Part shown: positions 6,223 through 11,994 of the stretch, piece after piece
Layout: every line of letters starts with the position of its first letter
How positions within the stretch are numbered: the first letter of the stretch is position 1
IMG/VR virus record: IMGVR_UViG_3300031841_003125
Coordinates: 1-35,279 of that record
Source of the DNA: a virus
Reading direction: 5' to 3' (one strand)
DNA: 35,279 nucleotides
Translations under genes and position numbers: made by a program
Notes under the pieces: model-generated
The model's input: the letters and a program-made list of their open reading frames with translations, nothing else
Databases searched by the model: none
Told to the model about the DNA's origin: nothing

Positions 6223-6437
6223 CCTATTACATTATAAAAACTGGAGTGTACGACCAAGGGCTTTTTTGGATAGGCAGCGAACTATTAAAAGGTATCAAAA
6301 AGGCAATAGAGCTATCCAAAGCAGACGAGGATGATTATCACGATTGGAACTTGTATGAATACAAAAACGATGAGAATGTTTTTATTGGTCATGCAAACAA
6401 ATCCGTTGACCACTTTATCAAAGGTAACGAGAAGTGA
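6219..6437 (+). CDS. Hypothetical protein, 72 aa
   Basis: ATG lies in the third start cassette. Sequence starts TYYIIKTGVYDQGLFWIG and contains an acidic patch ADEDDYHDWNLYEY; it ends FIKGNEK, the tail being coded by the next cassette. Probably a small alpha/beta protein. Unknown function; small acidic early proteins of this kind are sometimes host-defence inhibitors, which is only a possibility here. Confidence 0.65.
   Translation: MTYYIIKTGVYDQGLFWIGSELLKGIKKAIELSKADEDDYHDWNLYEYKNDENVFIGHANKSVDHFIKGNEK
6419..6437 (+). repeat. Start cassette, copy 4 (short form)
   Basis: CAAAGGTAACGAGAAGTGA: the right half of the cassette, here with a GTG instead of an ATG start. Confidence 0.75.
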
Positions 6438-6586
6438 CAATAAAAACGCTGACATTGAGGCAGGATAAGTTAATACCACACGATGTAGGCACCTTAACTG
6501 TAAACCGCTTTCGAGTAATTAATGGTGTTTATGTTAAGCAGCTTCCAAACCCTAAAACTGAACAAGTCAAAGGTAACGAGAAATGA
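6434..6586 (+). CDS. Hypothetical protein, 50 aa
   Basis: GTG start in a GTGA overlap with the previous stop, in cassette copy 4. The sequence (TIKTLTLRQDKLIPHDVG, then TVNRFRVINGVYVKQL) suggests a small beta structure; it ends VKGNEK, encoded by cassette copy 5. Function unknown. Confidence 0.6.
   Translation: MTIKTLTLRQDKLIPHDVGTLTVNRFRVINGVYVKQLPNPKTEQVKGNEK
6568..6586 (+). repeat. Start cassette, copy 5 (short form)
   Basis: CAAAGGTAACGAGAAATGA, identical to copy 4 except for the start codon. Confidence 0.75.
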
Positions 6587-6849
6587 AAATACCAAGCGAG
6601 GAATTTGATGAGCTGCATACATTTTGCTTTGTTGATAACTGCGACGGTGCTGAATATAGAAGATATATTGTAGAGCTGTTTGAAGACATCCATAACCGAG
6701 ATTACATCATACAGACTGAGAACTTTCTCGATTCACTAGAAAAAGAGGTTGACGCAATGCTTGTTTGGTATAGGAAAAACTTTAAGCTTGTAAAAGACAC
6801 TAAGACTAGAGAAATTGAAGAAACTGTTAGGTACTTGGAGGCAATTTAA
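6583..6849 (+). CDS. Hypothetical acidic protein, 88 aa
   Basis: ATG overlaps the preceding TGA in cassette copy 5. The sequence is acidic and helical (EEFDELHTFCFVDNCDGAE, FLDSLEKEVDAMLVWYRKNF). No recognised motif. Its TAA overlaps the next ATG by one base (TAATG). Confidence 0.65.
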   Translation: MKIPSEEFDELHTFCFVDNCDGAEYRRYIVELFEDIHNRDYIIQTENFLDSLEKEVDAMLVWYRKNFKLVKDTKTREIEETVRYLEAI

Positions 6850-6871
6850 TGAATAACCTAACACAAGAGCA
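6849..6871 (+). repeat. Second type of shared gene start, copy 1
   Basis: The first 23 bases of this gene (ATGAATAACCTAACACAAGA plus GCA) differ at only two positions from those at 7067, giving proteins that both begin MN.LTQEQ. Confidence 0.65.
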
Positions 6872-7070
6872 GATAATACAGTTTTTATTTGAGCTTCTAG
6901 ACGATATTGATTCGCAGTCAGACGCATGCAAAGAAAATGACAAAGCTTATCGTCGCAGGGTTGAGCAATTGCAAAAGGAAAGGTTTAGGTGTGGCATAAC
7001 AACCGATGGTTACGACCTGTACCTGCCTTGTGGTAAAAAACTCCCCAAAAGAGTCGAGTTTAGATTATGA
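6849..7070 (+). CDS. Hypothetical protein, 73 aa
   Basis: Begins MNNLTQEQIIQFLFELLDD, shares its first eight residues almost exactly with the next gene and then diverges. The remainder has KENDKAYRRRVEQLQKERF, a charged helix, and a C-terminal piece with two Cys (CGITTDGYDLYLPCG). No function recognised. Ends in ATGA overlap. Confidence 0.6.
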   Translation: MNNLTQEQIIQFLFELLDDIDSQSDACKENDKAYRRRVEQLQKERFRCGITTDGYDLYLPCGKKLPKRVEFRL

Positions 7071-7089
7071 ACAGCCTAACACAAGAGCA
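7067..7089 (+). repeat. Second type of shared gene start, copy 2
   Basis: ATGAACAGCCTAACACAAGA plus GCA, matching the start of the preceding gene. Suggests exchange or duplication of the 5' end of neighbouring small genes. Confidence 0.65.
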
Positions 7090-7414
7090 AGTGAGTGAGT
7101 GCGAAGCCGGATGCAAGAATTTTATGTGCGGATCAGTTGGTCACATTAAAGAATGCGCAAACTATAAAGATTCAATGCAAGAAATGATTGATATTAAAGA
7201 TTCTAGGATCGACGAACTCGAAAAGCAATTAGCCGAGTCAGTGCCTAAGAGTGAGATTAAAAACTTAGGTGAAATGTGGCCTATATTTTTATACTGGGTT
7301 AATGATTATGTCGGAGAAAATACTAACAAGTTTGGCAGCATTTCGTACTCAAGAGAAGATATGAGATATGCCTTTCAGGCTGGTTATGAGTTGATGCAGG
7401 AGAAAGCTAAATAA
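7067..7414 (+). CDS. Hypothetical Cys-containing coiled-coil protein, 115 aa
   Basis: Starts MNSLTQEQVSECEAGCKNFMC; four Cys within residues 12-30 (CEAGC, C, ECAN) could bind a metal. Residues 38-58 (EMIDIKDSRIDELEKQLAES) are a coiled coil, and the C-terminal part (YSREDMRYAFQAGYELMQ) resembles a recurrent tail found in variable phage early proteins. Overlaps both neighbours. Function unknown. Confidence 0.6.
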   Translation: MNSLTQEQVSECEAGCKNFMCGSVGHIKECANYKDSMQEMIDIKDSRIDELEKQLAESVPKSEIKNLGEMWPIFLYWVNDYVGENTNKFGSISYSREDMRYAFQAGYELMQEKAK

Positions 7415-7839
7415 TGACGTCCTTTACCATAAACTCAAAACAAGCCGTGGAAAGCTTCCAAGAGTTTATACAAGAAGAATTTATAAAAGAAAAATACTTG
7501 ATAGCTAAGATAGTCAAGGCCACTAGGTTGCAAATACAGAATCGATGGATCCAACAGTTTTACAATATGGTGTCAGGTCAAACGGGACAACCAAGGCAGA
7601 CGCTAGTCAACCACTGCAAGTATTATCACGGCATGCCTATACTGTTAGTAGACCAGCCAGAACAAGCGGAATTATGGCGCAAGATGATGATTCCGCTAAC
7701 GGAAGAAGAAAGGCTTGCAGCTATGGAAATAACAGCTGTAACAAGCTTAATGAATGTTCTCGAGTGTTCGGATTATATTAAACAATTAATAGCTCATTTT
7801 GACCACTGCGAGCTACCAAGAAAACAATGGAGAGAGTGA
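7414..7839 (+). CDS. NinB-like recombination protein candidate
   Basis: 141 residues, ATG at the last base of the previous gene. The block QNRWIQQFYNMVSGQTG followed by a CKYYHG.PIL segment and a run of helical residues resembles phage proteins found just upstream of NinG that carry QN.. followed by a Cys/His-Tyr-Gly element. Lambda NinB (Orf) is a similar size and acts in recombination mediator exchange with SSB. Identity to NinB is not evident, so the call rests on the position immediately before ninG and on general resemblance. Confidence 0.4.
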   Translation: MTSFTINSKQAVESFQEFIQEEFIKEKYLIAKIVKATRLQIQNRWIQQFYNMVSGQTGQPRQTLVNHCKYYHGMPILLVDQPEQAELWRKMMIPLTEEERLAAMEITAVTSLMNVLECSDYIKQLIAHFDHCELPRKQWRE

Positions 7840-8463
7840 TTGCCGAATTCTAAACTTCAATGTTGCAATTGTAAGCCAAATAGATTTCCATCGGAAACTA
7901 TGATCAAGCTTCCGGTTGGTAACTTCTGCTCTCAGGATTGCATTGTTGAATACGCAACCAATAAGGGTAAGAAGGCAGTTAAGAAGCAAATAGCAGCAAA
8001 AAAGAAAAAAGACAACCTGGAAAAAAAGCTTTTTAATATTAATGATGTTAAGAAACAGTTAGAGCTAACGCAGCCTGTATTTAATAAGCTTAGGCGGTTA
8101 CAAGAGTTTGAGTGGTTTAAGCAAAGAGGCTTAGAGCCTGAATGTATTAGCTGTGGCAAGAAGAATATGGATTGGTGTAACGGCCATTTTAAAACGGTAG
8201 GCTCTCAAGGTGGATTAAGGTTCGACCCCATGAACAGCTATTTACAATGCAATCGATACTGCAACAAAGGTCTAAGTGGGAATATTGAAGGCAATAAAAA
8301 CACTCGAGGCTACAAAGTTGGACTGGTTGAGAGGTTTGGCGCTGATAAAGCTAAAGAGATAATAGAATACTGTGAGATTGATCAAGTAAGAAAGTGGGCT
8401 GGTCAAGAGCTGTTTGAAATGAGAAAAGAATTTAACAAGCAAATTAGAGATTTAGAAGCTTAA
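7840..8463 (+). CDS. ninG: NinG/Rap recombination protein
   Basis: TTG start directly after the previous stop; the GGAGAG ribosome-binding site lies in the end of that gene. 207 residues, close to lambda NinG (204). N-terminal Cys (C8, C9, C11, C30, C34) form a zinc-finger-like cluster, followed by a Lys-rich helix (KKAVKKQIAAKKKKD). The C-terminal half shows the NinG signature: C102-x2-C105, CNGHFKTVG (C113, H116), LRFD, and NSYLQCNRYCN (C137, C141). In lambda this protein aids annealing-protein recombination by branched-DNA/Holliday-junction cleavage. It closes the recombination operon. Confidence 0.92.
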   Translation: MPNSKLQCCNCKPNRFPSETMIKLPVGNFCSQDCIVEYATNKGKKAVKKQIAAKKKKDNLEKKLFNINDVKKQLELTQPVFNKLRRLQEFEWFKQRGLEPECISCGKKNMDWCNGHFKTVGSQGGLRFDPMNSYLQCNRYCNKGLSGNIEGNKNTRGYKVGLVERFGADKAKEIIEYCEIDQVRKWAGQELFEMRKEFNKQIRDLEA

Positions 8464-8465
8464 CA

Positions 8466-8540
8466 GCGTCTAGCACTTCTTTTCTGTGGGTTTTGGCCGA
8501 ATATCCCAACTCTCACTTTATGCTAGGCGTCTTTTTATTT
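8466..8540 (+). terminator. Terminator-like stem with long loop, end of recombination operon
   Basis: GCGTCTAGCA (8466-8475) pairs with TGCTAGGCGT (8521-8530) through ten pairs, including two G-U, and is followed by CTTTTTATTT. The 45-base loop can form an inner TGGG/CCCA helix (8487-8490/8505-8508). The long loop is unusual for an intrinsic terminator, so this may instead be an attenuator or the end of a small RNA. Confidence 0.45.
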
Positions 8541-8561
8541 AAATTAACAAAAGGCTTAAAA

Positions 8562-8747
8562 ATGAAAGTTAATTATTTTGATTGCAAGTTTAGTGATTAT
8601 GATGAAATTTGGACAGGTGATGAAGAGATAAGAGTTTATAGATGTGCAAACGAGTGTAATTTTGAAAAATATTGCAGTTTAGACAATAAATCCGGCGGAG
8701 AAAAGCAAGAATGCTCTATGGCAGAGATAAATTGTGATTTAAATTAA
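8562..8747 (+). CDS. Cys-rich small protein, 61 aa
   Basis: I use the ATG at 8562; a longer frame starting with TTG at 8493 would overlap the stem-loop and has no ribosome-binding site. Six Cys (in FDCKF, YRCANECNF, KYCSL, QECSM, INCDL) in 61 residues with many acidic residues suggest a metal-binding or disulfide-rich protein. It occupies the position where lambdoid phages keep their late antiterminator, but no similarity to Q is visible. Confidence 0.55.
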   Translation: MKVNYFDCKFSDYDEIWTGDEEIRVYRCANECNFEKYCSLDNKSGGEKQECSMAEINCDLN

Positions 8748-8764
8748 CAAGTGGAGAGTGAGAG

Positions 8765-9010
8765 ATGAATAAAATAAAAAGGCATTTTTGGGAATATGGC
8801 ATGATATCAGGCTATTCTTTTATTTACATAGCGATAATGGTTTTAGCGCTTATGTTGTTTGGGGTTGATAATTACCAAGGTTGGCAATGTGGCAACTATC
8901 AAAAAATAACAGGACTTGAGTCTAGGTATATAAGTTGGGACGCTTGCTATATAAAAACCTCAGAAGACGGGTGGGTTAGATATGATAGTAATTACAAAAA
9001 CCCTCAATAG
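8765..9010 (+). CDS. Small membrane protein, 81 aa
   Basis: GGAGAGTGAGAG precedes the ATG. A basic start (NKIKRHFW) is followed by one hydrophobic segment, residues 15-36 (SGYSFIYIAIMVLALMLFG), and a soluble part with two Cys (CGNY, DACYIK). Topology suggests the C-terminal part faces the periplasm, where the Cys could pair. Possible superinfection or envelope function; nothing specific is recognised. Confidence 0.55.
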   Translation: MNKIKRHFWEYGMISGYSFIYIAIMVLALMLFGVDNYQGWQCGNYQKITGLESRYISWDACYIKTSEDGWVRYDSNYKNPQ

Positions 9011-9017
9011 CTCTAAA

Positions 9018-9047
9018 TTAGCAAGCAATAACAATTCATAGTATAAT
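9018..9047 (+). promoter_or_regulatory. Promoter of a single-gene unit
   Basis: TTAGCA (9018-9023), 18 bases, then a perfect TATAAT (9042-9047). A GCCA-gaga-TGGC hairpin (9054-9065) sits at the predicted transcript start. Confidence 0.55.
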
Positions 9048-9096
9048 AAACATGCCAGAGATGGCTTAACTTAAACTAGACAGAAAGGTAGAAATT

Positions 9097-9369
9097 ATGA
9101 TTATCAAAATAGTAAATGAAGAAGGCACTCAGTACAAAGAAACTCATCATCAACTATATATCCACAGTTATCAAGAATACATTAAAAGATTCCCCGAAAG
9201 GCAAGAAAGAAACAGCTCTGAAGGCGAGAGCGATATTGTTAGCCCTGAAGCAGTTTTAGTCTATAACTACATAGATGGAGGCGGAGGTCATTTACACATC
9301 TATAAAGGCACTGACGTATATCTAATGAACAATGATGGCAAAACAGTTGATAGATACTGTTTCCATTAA
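9097..9369 (+). CDS. Hypothetical protein in a moron-like unit, 90 aa
   Basis: AAAGGTAG ribosome-binding site, ATG at 9097. The protein contains an acidic/Ser-rich patch (RNSSEGESDIVS), YIDGGGGHLHIY, and ends VDRYCFH. No known motif. It has its own promoter upstream (9018-9047) and a strong terminator right behind it (9412-9443), so it can be made independently of phage early and late operons. That arrangement is typical of morons (lysogenic conversion, exclusion or anti-defence genes). The function itself is unknown. An alternative is a late-gene regulator, given its location between ninG and the lysis genes. Confidence 0.65.
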   Translation: MIIKIVNEEGTQYKETHHQLYIHSYQEYIKRFPERQERNSSEGESDIVSPEAVLVYNYIDGGGGHLHIYKGTDVYLMNNDGKTVDRYCFH

Positions 9370-9386
9370 AGCATAACCCAAAAGTG

Positions 9387-9403
9387 GTTAGCTGCGAGCT
9401 AGC
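9387..9403 (+). other. Hairpin upstream of the terminator, flanked by a direct repeat
   Basis: GTTAGCT-gcg-AGCTAGC (one G-U pair) forms a seven-pair hairpin. The heptamer AAGTGGT flanks it at 9382-9388 and 9404-9410. With the following terminator it makes a two-hairpin 3' end, possibly RNA-stabilising. Confidence 0.45.
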
Positions 9404-9411
9404 AAGTGGTG

Positions 9412-9443
9412 ACCGCCTTTCCTAACAGATTGGCGGTTTTTTT
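9412..9443 (+). terminator. Strong intrinsic terminator
   Basis: ACCGCC (9412-9417) and GGCGGT (9432-9437) form a perfect GC-rich stem, followed by a T-run (9437-9443). It isolates the 90-aa gene from the lysis genes. Confidence 0.85.
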
Positions 9444-9459
9444 ATACCTGCTGTATAAT
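9430..9459 (+). promoter_or_regulatory. Late promoter candidate before the lysis genes
   Basis: Perfect TATAAT (9454-9459) with TTGGCG (9430-9435, 4/6) 18 bases upstream, overlapping the right arm of the terminator. It is the only promoter candidate seen between the terminator and the lysis cassette. Confidence 0.45.
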
Positions 9460-9503
9460 TACATAATCTGTTAACTAAGAATCTTTATTATGACACCAAG
9501 ACA

Positions 9504-9665
9504 ATGTACATTCTTACCACGCATAGCAAGCGGTGGAGAGTCGAGAAAGGTCGAGAAATCATCCTTTCAGGTATTGGAACCGCATCACAAGCGATAGCAA
9601 TTGCTAAGCGTCACGGTGTAGTATTGTCACAAGTTAGGGAATCTAGTTATTTAAGAGTGGCTTAA
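9504..9665 (+). CDS. Hypothetical basic protein, 53 aa
   Basis: ATG at 9504; a competing ATG at 9490 opens a different, shorter frame (36 residues). The protein (HSKRWRVEKGREIILSG, TASQAIAIAKRHGVVLSQV) looks like a small beta-hairpin plus helix, possibly DNA-binding. It is the first gene after the late promoter candidate. The ribosome-binding site is weak. Confidence 0.45.
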   Translation: MYILTTHSKRWRVEKGREIILSGIGTASQAIAIAKRHGVVLSQVRESSYLRVA

Positions 9666-9666
9666 C

Positions 9667-9957
9667 ATGAGCGAAGGGAATAGCAACACATTGATTAACG
9701 TGAGCGCGGATAGTAAAGGCCTAACGGTTATTATTCTGCTAATCATATTAATTGGATTAGTAATGTGGAGCTTGCTAAGTGCAATCTCATTAAGAGATAC
9801 TATTAAAGAAACTAAGACAGAAGTGAGAATACTTCAAATGCATATTCAAGACCAGAACGCCATCCTAATAAGGGAAGGGATTAAAAAGGTCGGAGATTCT
9901 ACAACAGGTCCAACAGACCCAGACAAACTAGAGGTAAAAAGCAGTGAGCGCAATTGA
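9667..9957 (+). CDS. Membrane-anchored coiled-coil protein, 96 aa (lysis-region)
   Basis: ATG one base after the previous stop. Residues 19-41 (GLTVIILLIILIGLVMWSLL) form a transmembrane helix, followed by a coiled coil (LRDTIKETKTEVRILQMHI) and a polar tail. With 10128-10385 it forms a pair of one-pass membrane proteins upstream of the endolysin, a typical place for holin/antiholin-type proteins, but there is no direct proof of holin activity. Its end overlaps the next GTG. Confidence 0.6.
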   Translation: MSEGNSNTLINVSADSKGLTVIILLIILIGLVMWSLLSAISLRDTIKETKTEVRILQMHIQDQNAILIREGIKKVGDSTTGPTDPDKLEVKSSERN

Positions 9958-10135
9958 GTGTAAGATTATTATATGTGGTAACGAGGCTGGCAACGCATCC
10001 CAAACGGCGTTAGATGTTATTGGCGACCTGATTGATTCTGAAAATGAAGATATAGCAAAAGAGGTTATCGACGCTCAAGAGGACTATGTAAAAAGGATGC
10101 ATTGCGCCTTAGGTAGGTTGACACCCGATGCCTAG
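9944..10135 (+). CDS. Hypothetical acidic protein, 63 aa
   Basis: GTG start 14 bases inside the preceding gene, stop 8 bases inside the next; three successive overlaps support translational coupling. Sequence SAIECKIIICGNEAGNAS then an acidic helix (LIDSENEDIAKEVIDAQED). No motif recognised. Confidence 0.5.
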   Translation: MSAIECKIIICGNEAGNASQTALDVIGDLIDSENEDIAKEVIDAQEDYVKRMHCALGRLTPDA

Positions 10136-10385
10136 CCAAAGTAGATTCGCGACTTACTGGCCTATGGCCTTGGTGACAGTCGTACACATATTAGCAGTCG
10201 GTGTTCTTTATGGAACCTTAACAACCGAAATGCAGGTATTCAATAAATCACTAATTGACGTTGTTGTCGAACTAAAAGAAACCAATAAAACCATGCAAGA
10301 GCTTAAAGAAAACGACATCAGGCTTGAATACATTCAGAAAGATGTCGATAAGCGGGTTAAGCGCCTAGAAACTAAACACCCATGA
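10128..10385 (+). CDS. Membrane protein with coiled coil, 85 aa (holin-like candidate)
   Basis: Residues 12-30 (MALVTVVHILAVGVLYGTL) span the membrane; residues 45-80 (VVELKETNKTMQELKENDI) are a charged coiled coil. The start overlaps the previous gene and the stop overlaps the endolysin ATG (ATGA), so it is coupled to the lysis enzyme. One-pass holin, antiholin or pinholin are all possible; a second holin candidate lies at 11091. Confidence 0.6.
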   Translation: MPSQSRFATYWPMALVTVVHILAVGVLYGTLTTEMQVFNKSLIDVVVELKETNKTMQELKENDIRLEYIQKDVDKRVKRLETKHP

Positions 10386-10738
10386 AAGCTAATTACATTA
10401 GTGAAAACTTCCAACGTTCAGAATTCGAATGCCGATGTGGGTGCGGTTTTGCCACTGTCGATGTTGAATTAATCGAAATCCTAGAAAGGCTCAGAGAGTA
10501 TTACGGTAAACCTATCTCTATCAACTCAGGCTGTCGATGTAAAATATACAACAAGTCAATTGGTGGCGCTTCTCAGTCAAGGCACATGGAAGGAATAGCG
10601 GCTGATATCAATATAAAAGGCGTAGAACCTAGCGAAGTCCAAAGCAAACTAAAACAATGGTATCCCAATCAATACGGTATAGGCTGTTATAATACCTTCA
10701 CTCACGTAGATAGCAGAGCGAAAAAGGCGAGGTGGTAA
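10382..10738 (+). CDS. Endolysin, M15-family D-Ala peptidase
   Basis: 118 residues without a signal peptide. The M15A zinc site is complete: SRHMEGIAADI supplies His68 and Asp75, and FTHVDSR supplies His108 with Asp110 nearby. ISINSGCRC before the site is also typical. These enzymes cleave peptide cross-links (D-Ala/L-Ala bonds) in the cell wall. Length is usual for single-domain phage endopeptidases of this family. Lack of a signal implies release through a holin. Three Cys-containing motifs (CRCGCG, CRC) near the N-terminus are usual for the family. Confidence 0.92.
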   Translation: MKANYISENFQRSEFECRCGCGFATVDVELIEILERLREYYGKPISINSGCRCKIYNKSIGGASQSRHMEGIAADINIKGVEPSEVQSKLKQWYPNQYGIGCYNTFTHVDSRAKKARW

Positions 10739-10739
10739 T

Positions 10740-10880
10740 ATGAACACAGAAACGAACTTAGATGAACACAATCCTGTTAATAAGATTGAAGGTGGCGGTG
10801 ATGGAATTTGTAATGAAGGTGCAGCAATTGGCCTATCTGACGGGTATGATCCTGTAAAGATAGAAGGTGTTGACATATGA
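10740..10880 (+). CDS. Hypothetical acidic protein, 46 aa
   Basis: ATG one base after the endolysin stop, stop overlapping the next ATG. Sequence NTETNLDEHNPVNKIEGG and DGICNEGAAIGLSDG followed by DPVKIEGV: Gly- and Asp-rich with a near-repeated KIEG. Unknown; may be a small virion or lysis accessory protein. Confidence 0.5.
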   Translation: MNTETNLDEHNPVNKIEGGGDGICNEGAAIGLSDGYDPVKIEGVDI

Positions 10881-11086
10881 GCTACATGAACAACTTAATG
10901 TTTCCAATGAAGCCGCCGACACAAGGAAATAAACATCATGCGAATAGATCACGCAAGCTTTTTAAGAGGCACACCCCAAGAGGTAAAGCATTCAGAAGGC
11001 AGTTAATAGTCTACGGCAAAGGCTTAATAAGTGTTCTTGATAAGCAGATGGAAGAAATGGAATCTAGACTCAAAACAAGAGGCTAA
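10877..11086 (+). CDS. Hypothetical highly basic protein, 69 aa
   Basis: ATG overlaps the preceding stop. Rich in Arg, Lys and His (NKHHANRSRKLFKRHTPRGK), then a helix (VLDKQMEEMESRLK). Charge suggests nucleic-acid binding or a membrane-surface role. No match recognised. Confidence 0.5.
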   Translation: MSYMNNLMFPMKPPTQGNKHHANRSRKLFKRHTPRGKAFRRQLIVYGKGLISVLDKQMEEMESRLKTRG

Positions 11087-11090
11087 ACTA

Positions 11091-11291
11091 ATGAAAAACA
11101 CTATCAAAGGCGCAGCAAAAAGCAAATCTATATGGCTAGCGGGTGCAGTTGCTTTACTACCTCAAGTAATTGATTTGCTACCCAATCTTAAAATTTTCCT
11201 TGGTGAACATTACGGGCTTGCTTTCTTCTGCCTGTCAATTCTAATGGGGTATATTAGGTATAAAACGACTACAGCGCTGGAGAATAAGTGA
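11091..11291 (+). CDS. Holin candidate, two transmembrane helices
   Basis: I choose the ATG at 11091; the upstream GTG frame overlaps the previous gene. 66 residues: basic N-terminus (KNTIKGAAKSKS), TM1 (IWLAGAVALLPQVIDLLP), a short polar loop (KIFLGEHYG) and TM2 (LAFFCLSILMGYIRY), ending charged. The SKSIW.AG start and G.HYG loop resemble small phage holins found beside M15 endolysins. It sits between endolysin and spanins, which supports a pore function. Confidence 0.7.
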   Translation: MKNTIKGAAKSKSIWLAGAVALLPQVIDLLPNLKIFLGEHYGLAFFCLSILMGYIRYKTTTALENK

Positions 11292-11455
11292 TGCATCACA
11301 AGAGAAAAAGGCATTCAAACAAGCGAGCTGGTTGTGCTATGTGCAAGCCGCAAAAGAAAGGCAAAGGTGCCAACCCAGATACTAAGGTGTGGAATAACGG
11401 CTTCGGAAAGATAAAAGCCTTAATTAATGCCAAGAGAGATATGAAAGATGCTTAG
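11291..11455 (+). CDS. Small CxxCKP protein, 54 aa
   Basis: ATG overlaps the holin stop. Very basic, with AGCAMCKPQKKGKG at residues 18-31 (a CxxC followed by Lys), then WNNGFGKIKALINAKRDM. Small proteins with this AGC..CKP block recur in phage genomes near late genes, function unknown to me. The single CxxC could be half of an intermolecular zinc site. Confidence 0.6.
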   Translation: MHHKRKRHSNKRAGCAMCKPQKKGKGANPDTKVWNNGFGKIKALINAKRDMKDA

Positions 11456-11780
11456 CACTATAGGCGCAAAGATTAAATTGGCTATGCTAGCAGTTATTGG
11501 TGCCCTTGTTTTAATGCTGAGAGGTGAGAAGTCAAAACGTAAAGTTGCAGAGTTTGAGGCTTCAACCGAAAAGGGCAATAGAGAGCTTCTTGAGAAAGAA
11601 AAAACAGTCCTAAATAAAATAGAAGAAGATCGCAAAGTGTGGGATGAAGAGCAAGCCGAATCTCACCTAGATAACGTTGTCGAATTGGAGAAATTAAAAA
11701 ATGAAGATGATGATTCTGTTGTTGTTGATTCTATGCTCAGCATGTACAACAAAGACAGTAATAAAACTAAAGCCGATTGA
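11448..11780 (+). CDS. Inner-membrane spanin (Rz-like)
   Basis: 110 residues. N-terminal transmembrane segment (residues 9-24, IKLAMLAVIGALVLML), then a long charged periplasmic coiled coil (KRKVAEFEASTEKGNRELL, EKTVLNKIEEDRKVWDEEQ). This is the i-spanin topology. The outer-membrane partner gene starts 80 bases before its end in another frame, as in lambda Rz/Rz1. Together they would bridge and fuse the inner and outer membranes as the last lysis step. Confidence 0.8.
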   Translation: MLSTIGAKIKLAMLAVIGALVLMLRGEKSKRKVAEFEASTEKGNRELLEKEKTVLNKIEEDRKVWDEEQAESHLDNVVELEKLKNEDDDSVVVDSMLSMYNKDSNKTKAD

Positions 11781-11991
11781 GATTCCTACAAAGTATTTAG
11801 ATGCTTGTATTGATCCTAAATTTCAGCCGACACAAGAAGCGGTTAACAAAGCTAAAAACGGTAATTACAAGTTTTTATCCATTGAGCAAGCTAAGCACTC
11901 AAAAGCTCAAACAAAAGAAATAGAGCGTTGCGACAGAAATATTCTTGATATAATCAAGCTACAGAAAGAATTAATTAAAAAAGAGGAATGA
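11701..11991 (+). CDS. Outer-membrane lipoprotein spanin (Rz1-like)
   Basis: Overlaps the 3' end of the Rz-like gene out of frame. Starts KMMILLLLILCSAC, a lipoprotein signal peptide with lipobox Cys15, followed by TTKTVIKLKPIEIP. Unlike lambda Rz1 it extends beyond its partner and contains a C-terminal helical part with two Cys (DACIDP, IERCDR). 96 residues, within the range of Gammaproteobacterial o-spanins. Confidence 0.8.
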   Translation: MKMMILLLLILCSACTTKTVIKLKPIEIPTKYLDACIDPKFQPTQEAVNKAKNGNYKFLSIEQAKHSKAQTKEIERCDRNILDIIKLQKELIKKEE

Positions 11992-11994
11992 AAA

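Noticed and set aside
5794-6586. Repeated cassettes as a CRISPR array
   Set aside because: Spacing is irregular (gene-sized), the unit includes stop and start codons, and no cas genes are present.
7545-7781. 78-residue + strand frame inside the NinB-like gene
   Set aside because: Out-of-frame shadow lacking a ribosome-binding site; the longer frame at 7414 is coupled to its neighbours.
8493-8561. N-terminal extension (TTG start) of the Cys-rich protein
   Set aside because: Overlaps the stem-loop and lacks a ribosome-binding site, whereas the ATG at 8562 stands alone after the structure.
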